NCBI GenBank assembly: GCA_934373235.1
Contig: CAKROW010000076.1
Coordinates: 1 to 11,488 of the forward strand
Direction of reading: 5' to 3'
DNA: 11,488 nt
Source: an uncultured Blautia sp.
Lineage (GTDB): Bacteria; Bacillota; Clostridia; Lachnospirales; Lachnospiraceae
The stretch's first letter is position 1; each line of letters begins with the position of its first letter. The notes beneath the pieces were generated by a model. The model did no database searches. It saw nothing but the letters and a program-made list of their open reading frames with translations, and was not told where the DNA came from. The translations under genes were made by a program, and so were the position numbers. This document shows positions 1 through 6,211 of this stretch, piece by piece.

Positions 1-581
1 GGATAAGGCCGTTCCAGATAACGGGCATTTTCGCCACTGTAAAGGAGCCTGTCATTGCCGGAATCCGCCTGTCCCACTATTGCTGCCATATATCCCATTC
101 TGCGAAGTTCCTGGACAAACCCCTCTCCTCCTTTCATACCTATAAGGATGGAGCCTCCTGAAAGAAGGCGGTAGGGATTTAAGTCAAACCGTTCACATAC
201 CTCGATAGTCTCCTGCCGGATAGGAACACTTCTCAGATCAGCCTTAAGTCCGGTTCCCGAAGCCTCAGACATTTTCCAGAGAGCCGAGAGAAATCCTCCC
301 TTCCCCATAAGATAAAGCGCATCTGCCCCTGCATCCACTGCCATATCCCAGATTTTATTTTGTTCCCGGGTCATTCCGGTTCCGTAATCTTTAAGGAGCT
401 GATGACAGTCCCTTATAAATTCCCCTGAAAAATATTTCCGCAGCTCTTTTTCTTTTTTTTCTGCGATTAACGCAGTTCCCTGCGCTGCCACAGGCCCCGC
501 CACCACAAGCTCATCACCGGGTGCAAGATTCCCTGTGATCTCTGCGCGAAGTGCCAGAAGTGCATCTTTTCCAAGTTTCAT
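1..581 (-). CDS. AIR synthase-related protein, C-terminal domain only (partial at window edge)
   Basis: The gene starts at an ATG (579-581) behind AGAGGTG and stays open to the left edge, so the C-terminus is missing. About 193 residues are visible. The protein matches the second half of the HypE/PurM-like AIR synthase-related family: a linker with GPVAAQGTALIAEKKEKEL near residues 29-47, FLSALWKMSEASG near 97-109, IRQETIEVCERFDLNPY near 121-137, then LLSGGSILIG and GNDRLLYSGENARYLE. The N-terminal ATP-binding half, about 120 residues in full-length relatives, is absent, because an adjacent gene and a good ribosome site lie directly upstream. The HDxTxGG-like motif before FLSALW is degenerate (LYLMGKGG). 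A complete ATP-dependent enzyme is therefore unlikely, and the function is unknown. It is the third gene of the radical SAM operon, 10 bases after the small membrane protein gene. Confidence 0.8.
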   Translation of the reverse strand, partial: MKLGKDALLALRAEITGNLAPGDELVVAGPVAAQGTALIAEKKEKELRKYFSGEFIRDCHQLLKDYGTGMTREQNKIWDMAVDAGADALYLMGKGGFLSALWKMSEASGTGLKADLRSVPIRQETIEVCERFDLNPYRLLSGGSILIGMKGGEGFVQELRRMGYMAAIVGQADSGNDRLLYSGENARYLERPY

Positions 582-591
582 AAAGCACCTC

Positions 592-699
592 TTAATAAAT
601 GATCAGGGAAAGCACAGTAGGTACCACCATGGCAAGCACCAGGATCACTGCGATGATAGCTGTAATAACTTTTCTCTTCTTTGGATCAAACATTCCCAT
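592..699 (-). CDS. 35-residue single-pass membrane micro-protein
   Basis: This short gene begins at ATG 697-699 behind AAAGAGGTG and ends with TAA at 592-594. A second in-frame ATG two codons later (691-693) is an alternative start. The product opens with a charged head, MGMFDPKKRK, followed by one hydrophobic segment of about 22 residues (VITAIIAVILVLAMVVPTVL) and ends SLIIY. The positive residues before the helix predict an N-terminus in the cytoplasm. Its ribosome site overlaps the end of the radical SAM gene, whose TGA is at 705-707, and the next gene starts 10 bases after its stop, so the three are probably translated from one message. The spacing, ribosome site and clean topology argue that it is real. 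I do not recognise a named family and assign no function; a scaffold or membrane anchor for its neighbours is only a guess. Confidence 0.72.
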   Translation of the reverse strand: MGMFDPKKRKVITAIIAVILVLAMVVPTVLSLIIY

Positions 700-704
700 T
701 ATCT

Positions 705-2432
705 TCACCTCTTTAAATCTTTCATAAGTGCATTGGTAATATCCTCTGTGTAAACATTGTTGGTAAGAGGATCTCTTTTTGTGTAATCAAACAATACTGC
801 CTTTTTATTCCGGAACATTTCTATGTGTACGGTTTTCGGGATACTGTTTTCTTTTCGGTATACCCTTATCTGATGTTCATATGGTTTCTGATCTGAGCCA
901 AAGGATGGTCTGCTTTTCAGATTCTCACGAAGATAAAGATCATAGATCATATGATCTGCAAGCTCATCCTCCGGAATCTTACTCTCCTCACGGACAAACT
1001 CCAGAAGGATCTCATACCTTCTCAGCCTTGAGTGCGAGATTTCGGAATAGCCCTTCTTCTCATAGAATTCTCCCAGCCTCTGGTACAGTATAAACGGATC
1101 CTCAAAAAACTGTATCATATACTCCAGTGTATTCCGGAACTGACCACTATTATAATACACTTCCACCATACTTTCCACCATTTTCAGCTTCAGAACCTTT
1201 CCGTAATCCAGCCATGCTGTGGAAAGCACCTCGTAAGGCTCCCTGTCCTTGTAAAAAATCTGATATTCTTCTGTCATCTCCTTCATATGGGAACCTTTCA
1301 GTACCTTGAGAAAACCTAACTGAAGCTGCTCCGGTCTCATGGCATACACATCACAGAAAGATCTGTGAAAGCTGTCATAATCCTCGTAGGGAAGCCCTGC
1401 TATCAGGTCCAGATGCTGATGGATATTATGAAAACTGTGTATCCGGTCAACGATGCACTTCAGCTTCTCAAAATCCATTGTCCTGTGTATGGCACAGATG
1501 GTTTCCGGATTTGTGGACTGCACTCCGATCTCAAGCTGGATCAGCCCCGGGCGCATGGTTTTCATCAGTTCCAGTTCTTCTTCTCTCAGAAGGTCTGCCG
1601 AGATCTCAAAATGAAAATTGGTGATCCCGTTATCATGTTCTGTAATGTACTTCCATATTGCCATTGCATGACTGTGTTTACAGTTAAAAGTACGGTCAAC
1701 AAATTTCACCTGGGGCACCTTGTGATCAATAAAAAACTGCAGTTCTTTTTTTACCTGCTCAATATCACGGAAACGAAGTTTCTTATCTATGGATGACAGA
1801 CAGTAACTGCATGAAAAAGGACAGCCTCTGCTGCTCTCATAGTAGATGATCCGGTTTTTAAACTCTGTCAGATTCTGGTATACAAAAGGCACCCGGCTCA
1901 GATCCATCAGTTCCCGCCAGCCTGTATGGATGATTTCTCCTTCAGCCTTACAAAAAGCAACTCCCCGGATCTTTCCCAGCTCTTCCAGAAAATCCCCTGC
2001 AGTCTGTGGATCTGCATTTTTAAGAAAACGGACGGACTTTCCAAGACTTACATATTTTTCTGAGAGCTCCCGGAATGTTTCCTCTCCTTCACCAACCATA
2101 ACTCCCAGAAATCCCGGATTCTTTTTCAGGAAATTCTCCGCATCATAGGAAACTTCCGGGCCACCTGCCCAGAAATCTGTATCCGGAAGTATCTTCACAA
2201 GATCTGCCACCAGCTCCTTCACAAAGGATACATTCCAGATATAACAGGAAAAACATACCACATCCGGCTGCTCCATATAAATATCCTTAAGTATCTCATC
2301 TTTGATCTGGTTTATAGTGTATTCCCGGATCTTAACGTATTTTCTGCTCTCCCCTGCACAGGCCTTCAGATCGTACACTGCCAGGTTTGAATGTATATAT
2401 TTTGCATTACATGCCCCAAGTAAAATATTCAA
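705..2432 (-). CDS. B12-binding domain radical SAM protein, DUF4080-type
   Basis: This is a protein of about 575 residues with a cobalamin-binding-like Rossmann domain (roughly residues 1-140: NAKYIHSNLAVYDLKA, then GGPEVSYDAENFL and VGEGEETF). A radical SAM core follows, with ESSRGCPFSCSYC near 200-212; its CxxxCxxC cysteines bind the 4Fe-4S cluster that cleaves S-adenosylmethionine. QLEIGVQSTNPETI and LDLIAGLPYED are typical later core motifs. The C-terminal 200 residues match the DUF4080 extension. The N-terminus lacks the classical DxHxxG cobalamin-ligand motif, as is common in this family, so B12 use is uncertain. The substrate is unknown. I chose TTG 2430-2432 because GAGGA (2441-2445) lies 8 bases upstream and the protein then begins MNILLGACNAKYIHSNLAV, like its relatives. 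A TTG at 2447 would add five residues but has a poor ribosome site. Confidence 0.88.
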   Translation of the reverse strand: MNILLGACNAKYIHSNLAVYDLKACAGESRKYVKIREYTINQIKDEILKDIYMEQPDVVCFSCYIWNVSFVKELVADLVKILPDTDFWAGGPEVSYDAENFLKKNPGFLGVMVGEGEETFRELSEKYVSLGKSVRFLKNADPQTAGDFLEELGKIRGVAFCKAEGEIIHTGWRELMDLSRVPFVYQNLTEFKNRIIYYESSRGCPFSCSYCLSSIDKKLRFRDIEQVKKELQFFIDHKVPQVKFVDRTFNCKHSHAMAIWKYITEHDNGITNFHFEISADLLREEELELMKTMRPGLIQLEIGVQSTNPETICAIHRTMDFEKLKCIVDRIHSFHNIHQHLDLIAGLPYEDYDSFHRSFCDVYAMRPEQLQLGFLKVLKGSHMKEMTEEYQIFYKDREPYEVLSTAWLDYGKVLKLKMVESMVEVYYNSGQFRNTLEYMIQFFEDPFILYQRLGEFYEKKGYSEISHSRLRRYEILLEFVREESKIPEDELADHMIYDLYLRENLKSRPSFGSDQKPYEHQIRVYRKENSIPKTVHIEMFRNKKAVLFDYTKRDPLTNNVYTEDITNALMKDLKR

Positions 2433-2461
2433 AACATTTTTCCTCAACTTCTTATTATTAT

Positions 2462-2477
2462 GAGGGGCTGCCCCCTC
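2462..2477 (-). other. Leader hairpin before the radical SAM gene
   Basis: GAGGGG and CCCCTC form a perfect 6-bp inverted repeat around CTGC. It lies in the predicted 5' untranslated region between the start of transcription near 2489 and the ribosome site at 2441-2445. No T-run follows in either direction, so it is not an obvious terminator. A role in mRNA stability is possible but not shown. Confidence 0.4.
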
Positions 2478-2495
2478 TCTGCTCTCTCCTCATGG

Positions 2496-2524
2496 ATTAT
2501 ACCCTGTGATCTTCCTTATGTAAA
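2496..2524 (-). promoter_or_regulatory. Promoter of the radical SAM operon
   Basis: On the minus strand, TTTACA (2519-2524) and a perfect TATAAT (2496-2501) are separated by 17 bases, a near-consensus housekeeping promoter. Transcription should start near 2489, leaving a leader of about 55 bases. No other promoter is evident inside the three-gene operon. Confidence 0.75.
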
Positions 2525-2556
2525 CAGCACCTGGTAAAAATTCTCAGGCTCCTCCA

Positions 2557-2585
2557 TTGTTTTTATTCCCATATCAGGTTACAAT
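2557..2585 (+). promoter_or_regulatory. Promoter of the Crp/Fnr regulator gene
   Basis: TTGTTT (2557-2562) and TACAAT (2580-2585) are 17 bases apart, with transcription predicted near 2592. The -35 sits on the first TTG of the longest open frame, which argues that the frame upstream of about 2592 is not translated and that the gene starts at 2623. The -35 is 32 bases from the -35 of the divergent radical SAM promoter, so a bound regulator could influence both. Confidence 0.6.
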
Positions 2586-2622
2586 AGATACCACAATGTT
2601 TCATGAACAGGAGTACAAGCTT

Positions 2623-3300
2623 ATGAACAAAACCGACTGTCTGAAATACTTTCAGGCTTTTTCCTTCTGGGAGCATATGTCAGAGGAAGACCAGGAACTT
2701 CTTCTTTCCAATATCCGTGAACTTCATTACCAGGGAGGAGAAGCCGTACAATCTGCCAACTGCCAGTGCCTTGGCACTATTTTTATCCTGAAAGGGATAC
2801 TTCGGGTGTATCTTCTTTCTTCCAAAGGGAAGGAAGCCACGTTATACCGTTTAAGGGACAGTGATATCTGTACCCTGTCTGCCTCCTGTATGCTCTCCTC
2901 CATCACCTTTGATGTGCAGATCGACGCAGAGACAGACTGTGATATCCTGCTGCTTCCCGCTGTTGTATTTTCAAGACTTATGAAAAACAATATCTATCTT
3001 GAAAATTTCATTTACAAGCTGACATCTGAACATTTCTCCGACGTGATATCCGGAATTGAACGTACTTTCTTCATGACCCTTCCCCAGAGAATTGCCGCCT
3101 TTCTTCTGGACGAGGCTGCCCAGACCGGATCTGATGATCTCATTCTTACCCAGGAAAGCATTGCACGTTCTATCGGAAGTGCCAGGGAAGCCGTCAGCCG
3201 CAGTCTCAAAAAAATGAGCAAAGACGGCTCTATCGAGATATCCAGAGGTGAGATCCGGATTCTCAATAAGAGCCGTCTTTATCATATGATGAATGTATAG
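2623..3300 (+). CDS. Crp/Fnr-family transcriptional regulator, cysteine-rich
   Basis: The 225-residue protein has an N-terminal cyclic-nucleotide-binding-type beta-barrel (about residues 20-125), a dimerisation helix (about 125-150) and a winged helix-turn-helix (about 153-220). The recognition helix reads SIGSAREAVSRSLKKM. Its R-E-x-V-S-R pattern lines up with the Arg-Glu-Arg that CRP uses to read TGTGA and also contains the Glu and Ser-Arg used by FNR. Six cysteines (6, 47, 49, 83, 89, 106) lie in the sensor half, including DICTLSASCML. An Fnr-type N-terminal cluster is not obvious, and the ligand is unknown; thiol or redox sensing is inferred from the cysteines and the adjacent thioredoxin genes. 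I chose ATG 2623 because AGGAG lies 9 bases upstream and the predicted transcript begins near 2592. An ATG at 2596 has almost no leader. The gene converges on trxA with 6 bases between. Confidence 0.88.
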   Translation: MNKTDCLKYFQAFSFWEHMSEEDQELLLSNIRELHYQGGEAVQSANCQCLGTIFILKGILRVYLLSSKGKEATLYRLRDSDICTLSASCMLSSITFDVQIDAETDCDILLLPAVVFSRLMKNNIYLENFIYKLTSEHFSDVISGIERTFFMTLPQRIAAFLLDEAAQTGSDDLILTQESIARSIGSAREAVSRSLKKMSKDGSIEISRGEIRILNKSRLYHMMNV

Positions 3301-3306
3301 ATATTA

Positions 3307-3609
3307 TCAGCCGTTAAGCTTCACCTCCAGGTCTGCCCTGGAGGTGAGACCTACAAAACGTGCTGTCTCCTGACCATCTTTGAAAACAAGAAGAGTGGGG
3401 ATGCTCATGATCCTGAACTGTTGTGCAAGCTCAGGGTTTTTGTCCACATCCACCTTACCCACATAGTAGCCTGCTTCAGAAAGTTCCTCAACAACCGGTG
3501 CCTGACGTCTGCACGGTCCGCACCATGTAGCCCAGAAATCAACCAGTACCGGTTTCTCAGACTTTAATACTGCTTCCTCAAAATTCTCTGTTGTAAATAC
3601 TTCTGCCAT
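3307..3609 (-). CDS. trxA: Thioredoxin
   Basis: This is a 100-residue single-domain thioredoxin, slightly shorter than the usual 105-110. The active site is WATWCGPC at about residues 26-33, the conserved cis-proline loop is SIPTLLVF near 69-76, and FxDFWA-type core residues precede the active site. It reduces disulfides in cytosolic proteins and is itself re-reduced by a thioredoxin reductase, here very likely the product of the gene just upstream. The ATG at 3607-3609 has AGGAGG about 10 bases before it. It is the second gene of a two-gene transcript (29-base gap from the reductase) and is convergent with the Crp/Fnr gene. The last codons fold into an 11-bp hairpin (3321-3347). Confidence 0.95.
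   Translation of the reverse strand: MAEVFTTENFEEAVLKSEKPVLVDFWATWCGPCRRQAPVVEELSEAGYYVGKVDVDKNPELAQQFRIMSIPTLLVFKDGQETARFVGLTSRADLEVKLNG
3321..3347. repeat. Perfect inverted repeat at the trxA / regulator convergent junction
   Basis: TCACCTCCAGG and CCTGGAGGTGA are 11-bp perfect arms around a 5-base loop. The repeat lies inside the last codons of trxA (residues LTSRADLEV), about 20 bases beyond the stop of the convergent Crp/Fnr gene. Neither side has a T-run, so it is not a canonical intrinsic terminator. It could still cap the 3' ends of both transcripts or slow RNA polymerase. Confidence 0.6.
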
Positions 3610-3638
3610 AATTCTTATTCCTCCTGATCATATTGTCC

Positions 3639-4550
3639 TTATTTCTGCTGTTCCTTCAGGACCTTACGCACATACTGTACTGCGGAAAGCCCTGCCTGTG
3701 CACCGTCATGTACGGCTTTGGCAACCTGAAGAAGTCCTCCTGTACAGTCTCCTGCTGCATAAAGTCCCGGAACCGTTGTTTCCATGTTTTCATTCACCCG
3801 GATATTCCCCTTGTCTGTCAGCTCCGCACCGATCTGACGTGCCATCTCCGAGCTTCCGGCTGTTCCCAGTGCCACAAACACTCCATCTGCCGGCTCAAAG
3901 GAGCTTATCTCTTCTCCTGCTTCCTGTGCTGTCATATCACCTTCCAGACGGATTCCGGACACACGTTCCTCTCCTTCAATAGCCTGGATCTTCATGGTGT
4001 TCACATCAAAAGAATTCTCCTTTGAAAAATCCGGTTCCTTCCCGTCTGTAAAAATAGTCACATGGGAAGCAATGTGGGAAAGCTCCTCCGCTTCATGAAG
4101 GGCAAAATCACTGTTCCCAAGAACTGCCACTTCCTTGCCTCTGTAAAAGAAAGCATCACACACAGCACAGTAACTGACTCCTTTTCCCTCAAATTCCCGG
4201 ATACCTGGGATTCTGACTGTTGCACGCTTGTTTCCTGTAGCAAGGATCACACTTACAGCTTCATGATCTCCTTCTGTGGTCTTCACCACAAAGGTATCAA
4301 AACCACCCATTCCTACTACCTGGGCATCCAGGATCCTTACTCCCATCTCCCTGGCCTGACTGATCCCTCTTTCAAAAAGTTCCCTTCCCGAAAGCGGTTC
4401 CTCCAGTCCGTAATAATTCTCAATCTTCTCTGCCTTTTCCAGTGATCCTATCCCTGTATTGATCACCAGCGGGTTCATATTCCCTCTTGCAGCATAAAGC
4501 GCTGCGGAAATCCCTGCCGGTCCTGCACCTACGATAATGATATTTTCCAT
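3639..4550 (-). CDS. trxB: Thioredoxin reductase-like FAD protein with atypical NADPH site
   Basis: The 303-residue protein has the two-domain thioredoxin reductase layout: FAD-binding GAGPAG at residues 8-13, redox-active CAVC at 128-131, and the second FAD motif GDCTGG at 267-272. The middle domain departs from the family. The GGGNTA/GGGDSA dinucleotide fingerprint is GNSDFA (145-150), and the HRR that contacts the NADPH phosphate is replaced by TDG (FTDGKE, 167-172). Electron donation may therefore not use NADPH, as known for ferredoxin-dependent flavin thioredoxin reductases of clostridia; that assignment is inference. I chose ATG 4548-4550 because AGGTG lies 6 bases upstream and the protein begins at the FAD strand (MENIIIVGAG). 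An ATG at 4577 has no good ribosome site. The gene is cotranscribed with trxA, 29 bases downstream, from a promoter abutting a TGTGAC palindrome. Confidence 0.85.
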   Translation of the reverse strand: MENIIIVGAGPAGISAALYAARGNMNPLVINTGIGSLEKAEKIENYYGLEEPLSGRELFERGISQAREMGVRILDAQVVGMGGFDTFVVKTTEGDHEAVSVILATGNKRATVRIPGIREFEGKGVSYCAVCDAFFYRGKEVAVLGNSDFALHEAEELSHIASHVTIFTDGKEPDFSKENSFDVNTMKIQAIEGEERVSGIRLEGDMTAQEAGEEISSFEPADGVFVALGTAGSSEMARQIGAELTDKGNIRVNENMETTVPGLYAAGDCTGGLLQVAKAVHDGAQAGLSAVQYVRKVLKEQQK

Positions 4551-4592
4551 TTCTGTCACCTGCTTTCCTAGTAGCATTCCGGAATCTGCTTT

Positions 4593-4621
4593 ATAATATA
4601 CAACTTTATTTTTCCTGTTTC
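4593..4621 (-). promoter_or_regulatory. Promoter of the trxB-like/trxA operon
   Basis: On the minus strand, TATTAT (4593-4598) is a good -10. The matching -35, 17 bases away, is poor (GAAACA, 4616-4621). Transcription should start near 4586. The palindrome at 4622-4636 touches the weak -35, with its centre about 43 bases upstream of the start, which is where class II CRP/FNR activators bind. A weak -35 with an abutting operator suggests an activated promoter. Confidence 0.5.
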
Positions 4622-4636
4622 TGTGACCAAGTCACA
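4622..4636. promoter_or_regulatory. Perfect palindrome, candidate Crp/Fnr-type operator
   Basis: TGTGACCAAGTCACA is a perfect 15-base inverted repeat (6-bp arms, 3-base centre) whose outer TGTGA/TCACA half-sites match the CRP consensus. CRP sites normally have six bases between half-sites; here there are five, so the binding geometry would differ. It is placed about 43 bases upstream of the trxB-like start and about 66 bases upstream of the alcohol dehydrogenase start. The nearest candidate binder is the regulator at 2623-3300. Binding is inferred. Confidence 0.55.
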
Positions 4637-4659
4637 AAACAGATGTTTTCCATCCTGTC

Positions 4660-4688
4660 TTGTATAAAAACCCTTGTTGTGCTATTAT
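4660..4688 (+). promoter_or_regulatory. Promoter of the iron alcohol dehydrogenase gene
   Basis: TTGTAT (4660-4665) and TATTAT (4683-4688) have a 17-base spacer, and transcription is predicted near 4695. The leader of about 47 bases is A/T-rich and ends in GAGGAG (4728-4733), 8 bases before the ATG. Confidence 0.6.
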
Positions 4689-4741
4689 AAAAAAGCTGAA
4701 TGAATATTATTTTTTTACTTATTTATAGAGGAGTTTAAACT

Positions 4742-5926
4742 ATGAGAAATTTTGAATATTACACCCCTACCCGGGTAATTTTTGGAAAAGATACTCATTT
4801 ACAGATCGGTTCACTTCTTAAAGCTCAGCAGTGCAAAAAGGTCCTGATCCACTACGGCGGTCACAGTGCTGTTGCCTCCGGCCTTATTGACGAGGTTAAG
4901 GACAATCTTAAAGAAGCAGGCATCCCCTATGTAACTCTGGGTGGCGTTGTTCCCAATCCGCGTCTTTCCAAGGTTCGCGAAGGTATTGAGCTATGCCGCA
5001 GGGAGAATGTGGATTTCCTTCTTGCTGTAGGAGGAGGAAGCGTCATTGACTCCTGCAAGGCCATCGGCTACGGCCTTGCCAATCCTGATACAGATGTATG
5101 GGATTTCTTCCTCCGCACCAAAACTCCTGCGGCCTGTCTTCCTGTAGGCGTCATCCTTACCATTGCAGCATCCGGCAGCGAGATGAGCAACTCCTGTGTT
5201 ATCACCAACGAAGAAGGCTGGCTGAAGCGAAGCACTGCCCGCAACGATGTGTGTCGTCCCCGTTTTGCCATCCTCAATCCCCGACTCACCTATACACTGC
5301 CTCAGTACCAGACTGAAAGCGGCTGCGTGGATATCCTTATGCACACCATGGAGCGTTATTTTGTAAATATTGAAACTATGGAGATCACAGACAGTATCAG
5401 CGAATCTCTTATGCAGACTGTCATCTACAATGCAAGGATCCTTATGAAAGAACCAGGTAATTACAATGCCAGAGCTGAAGTTATGTGGGCAGGAAGTCTC
5501 TCCCACAATGGTCTCACCGGTTGCGGAACCGGCGGCGGAGACTGGGCATGCCATCAGCTTGAGCACGAGCTTGGCGGAACCTACGATGTCGCCCACGGTG
5601 CCGGGCTTGCCGCTCTCTGGGGAAGCTGGGCCAGATATGTGTACAAAGAAAATCCTGAACGTTTTGCACAATTTGCCACCAATGTGTTTGATATCCCCTG
5701 TGGCATAGATTTTGAAAAAACTGCACTTGCAGGTATTGAAGCCATGGAAGATTTCTTCCGCTCCATAAAGATGCCCATCTCACTTACTGAGCTTGGGTTG
5801 AACCTTTCAGATCAGGAAATCCATGATCTGGCATTTAAATGCAGTTTTGAGGATACCCGCACCATCGGTGTGTTCAAACAGTTAAACATGAAAGATATGG
5901 AAAAGATTTACAGATCAGCACGTTAA
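4742..5926 (+). CDS. Iron-containing alcohol dehydrogenase, butanol dehydrogenase (BdhA/YqhD) type
   Basis: The 394-residue protein is full length for the group III metal-dependent alcohol dehydrogenases that reduce aldehydes with NAD(P)H. The nucleotide-binding loop is AVGGGSVIDSCKAI (residues 95-108). The four metal ligands fall at Asp197 and His201 (DILMH) and His271 and His285 (CHQLEHELGG then VAHGAG), with the spacing known from FucO and YqhD. The start MRNFEYYTPTRVIFGK is typical of the butanol dehydrogenase/YqhD branch, which usually prefers NADPH. Aldehyde detoxification or fermentative alcohol formation are both possible, and the substrate cannot be read from sequence. It is a single-gene transcript with its own promoter and terminator, divergent from trxB-like across a shared regulatory region, so it may respond to the same redox signal. 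Confidence 0.93.
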   Translation: MRNFEYYTPTRVIFGKDTHLQIGSLLKAQQCKKVLIHYGGHSAVASGLIDEVKDNLKEAGIPYVTLGGVVPNPRLSKVREGIELCRRENVDFLLAVGGGSVIDSCKAIGYGLANPDTDVWDFFLRTKTPAACLPVGVILTIAASGSEMSNSCVITNEEGWLKRSTARNDVCRPRFAILNPRLTYTLPQYQTESGCVDILMHTMERYFVNIETMEITDSISESLMQTVIYNARILMKEPGNYNARAEVMWAGSLSHNGLTGCGTGGGDWACHQLEHELGGTYDVAHGAGLAALWGSWARYVYKENPERFAQFATNVFDIPCGIDFEKTALAGIEAMEDFFRSIKMPISLTELGLNLSDQEIHDLAFKCSFEDTRTIGVFKQLNMKDMEKIYRSAR

Positions 5927-5948
5927 ACCAGTGCGTTGGAGACTTTAT

Positions 5949-5992
5949 AACAGCCGCCATCAGAAATAATACAGTTCTGATAGCGGCTGTTT
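5949..5992 (+). terminator. Terminator after the alcohol dehydrogenase gene
   Basis: Arms at 5949-5965 and 5975-5991 form a 17-bp stem with one internal C-A mismatch (AACAGCCGC...GCGGCTGTT). The T-tract is short (GTTTGT), but the stem is long and GC-rich at its base. Confidence 0.75.
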
Positions 5993-6059
5993 GTCATTCA
6001 GATATTCTCCGGCTGTACATAATTGTCTCATGTACCACATATATTTTTTTATTTTTCTC

Positions 6060-6088
6060 TTGCATTTTATACAGAAATGTGCTAAAGT
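6060..6088 (+). promoter_or_regulatory. Promoter of tRNA-Phe
   Basis: TTGCAT (6060-6065) and TAAAGT (6083-6088) are separated by 17 bases, and an A/T-rich stretch that could act as an UP element precedes the -35. Transcription should start near 6095, giving a leader of about 17 bases. Confidence 0.55.
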
Positions 6089-6111
6089 ATCAAAGTGCTC
6101 AGTTGAGACAT

Positions 6112-6184
<73 letters not shown>

Positions 6185-6211
6185 TTTTTTATTGCAAAAA
6201 TTTATTATTCA

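Noticed and set aside
2557..2622. An extended N-terminus for the Crp/Fnr protein starting at TTG 2557
   Set aside because: This segment carries a promoter (TTGTTT, 17 bases, TACAAT), so it is probably upstream of or at the transcript start; ATG 2623 has the better ribosome site.
4991..5671. A 226-codon open frame antisense to the alcohol dehydrogenase gene
   Set aside because: It lies wholly inside a well-supported gene, has no recognisable domain, and its composition mirrors the opposite strand.
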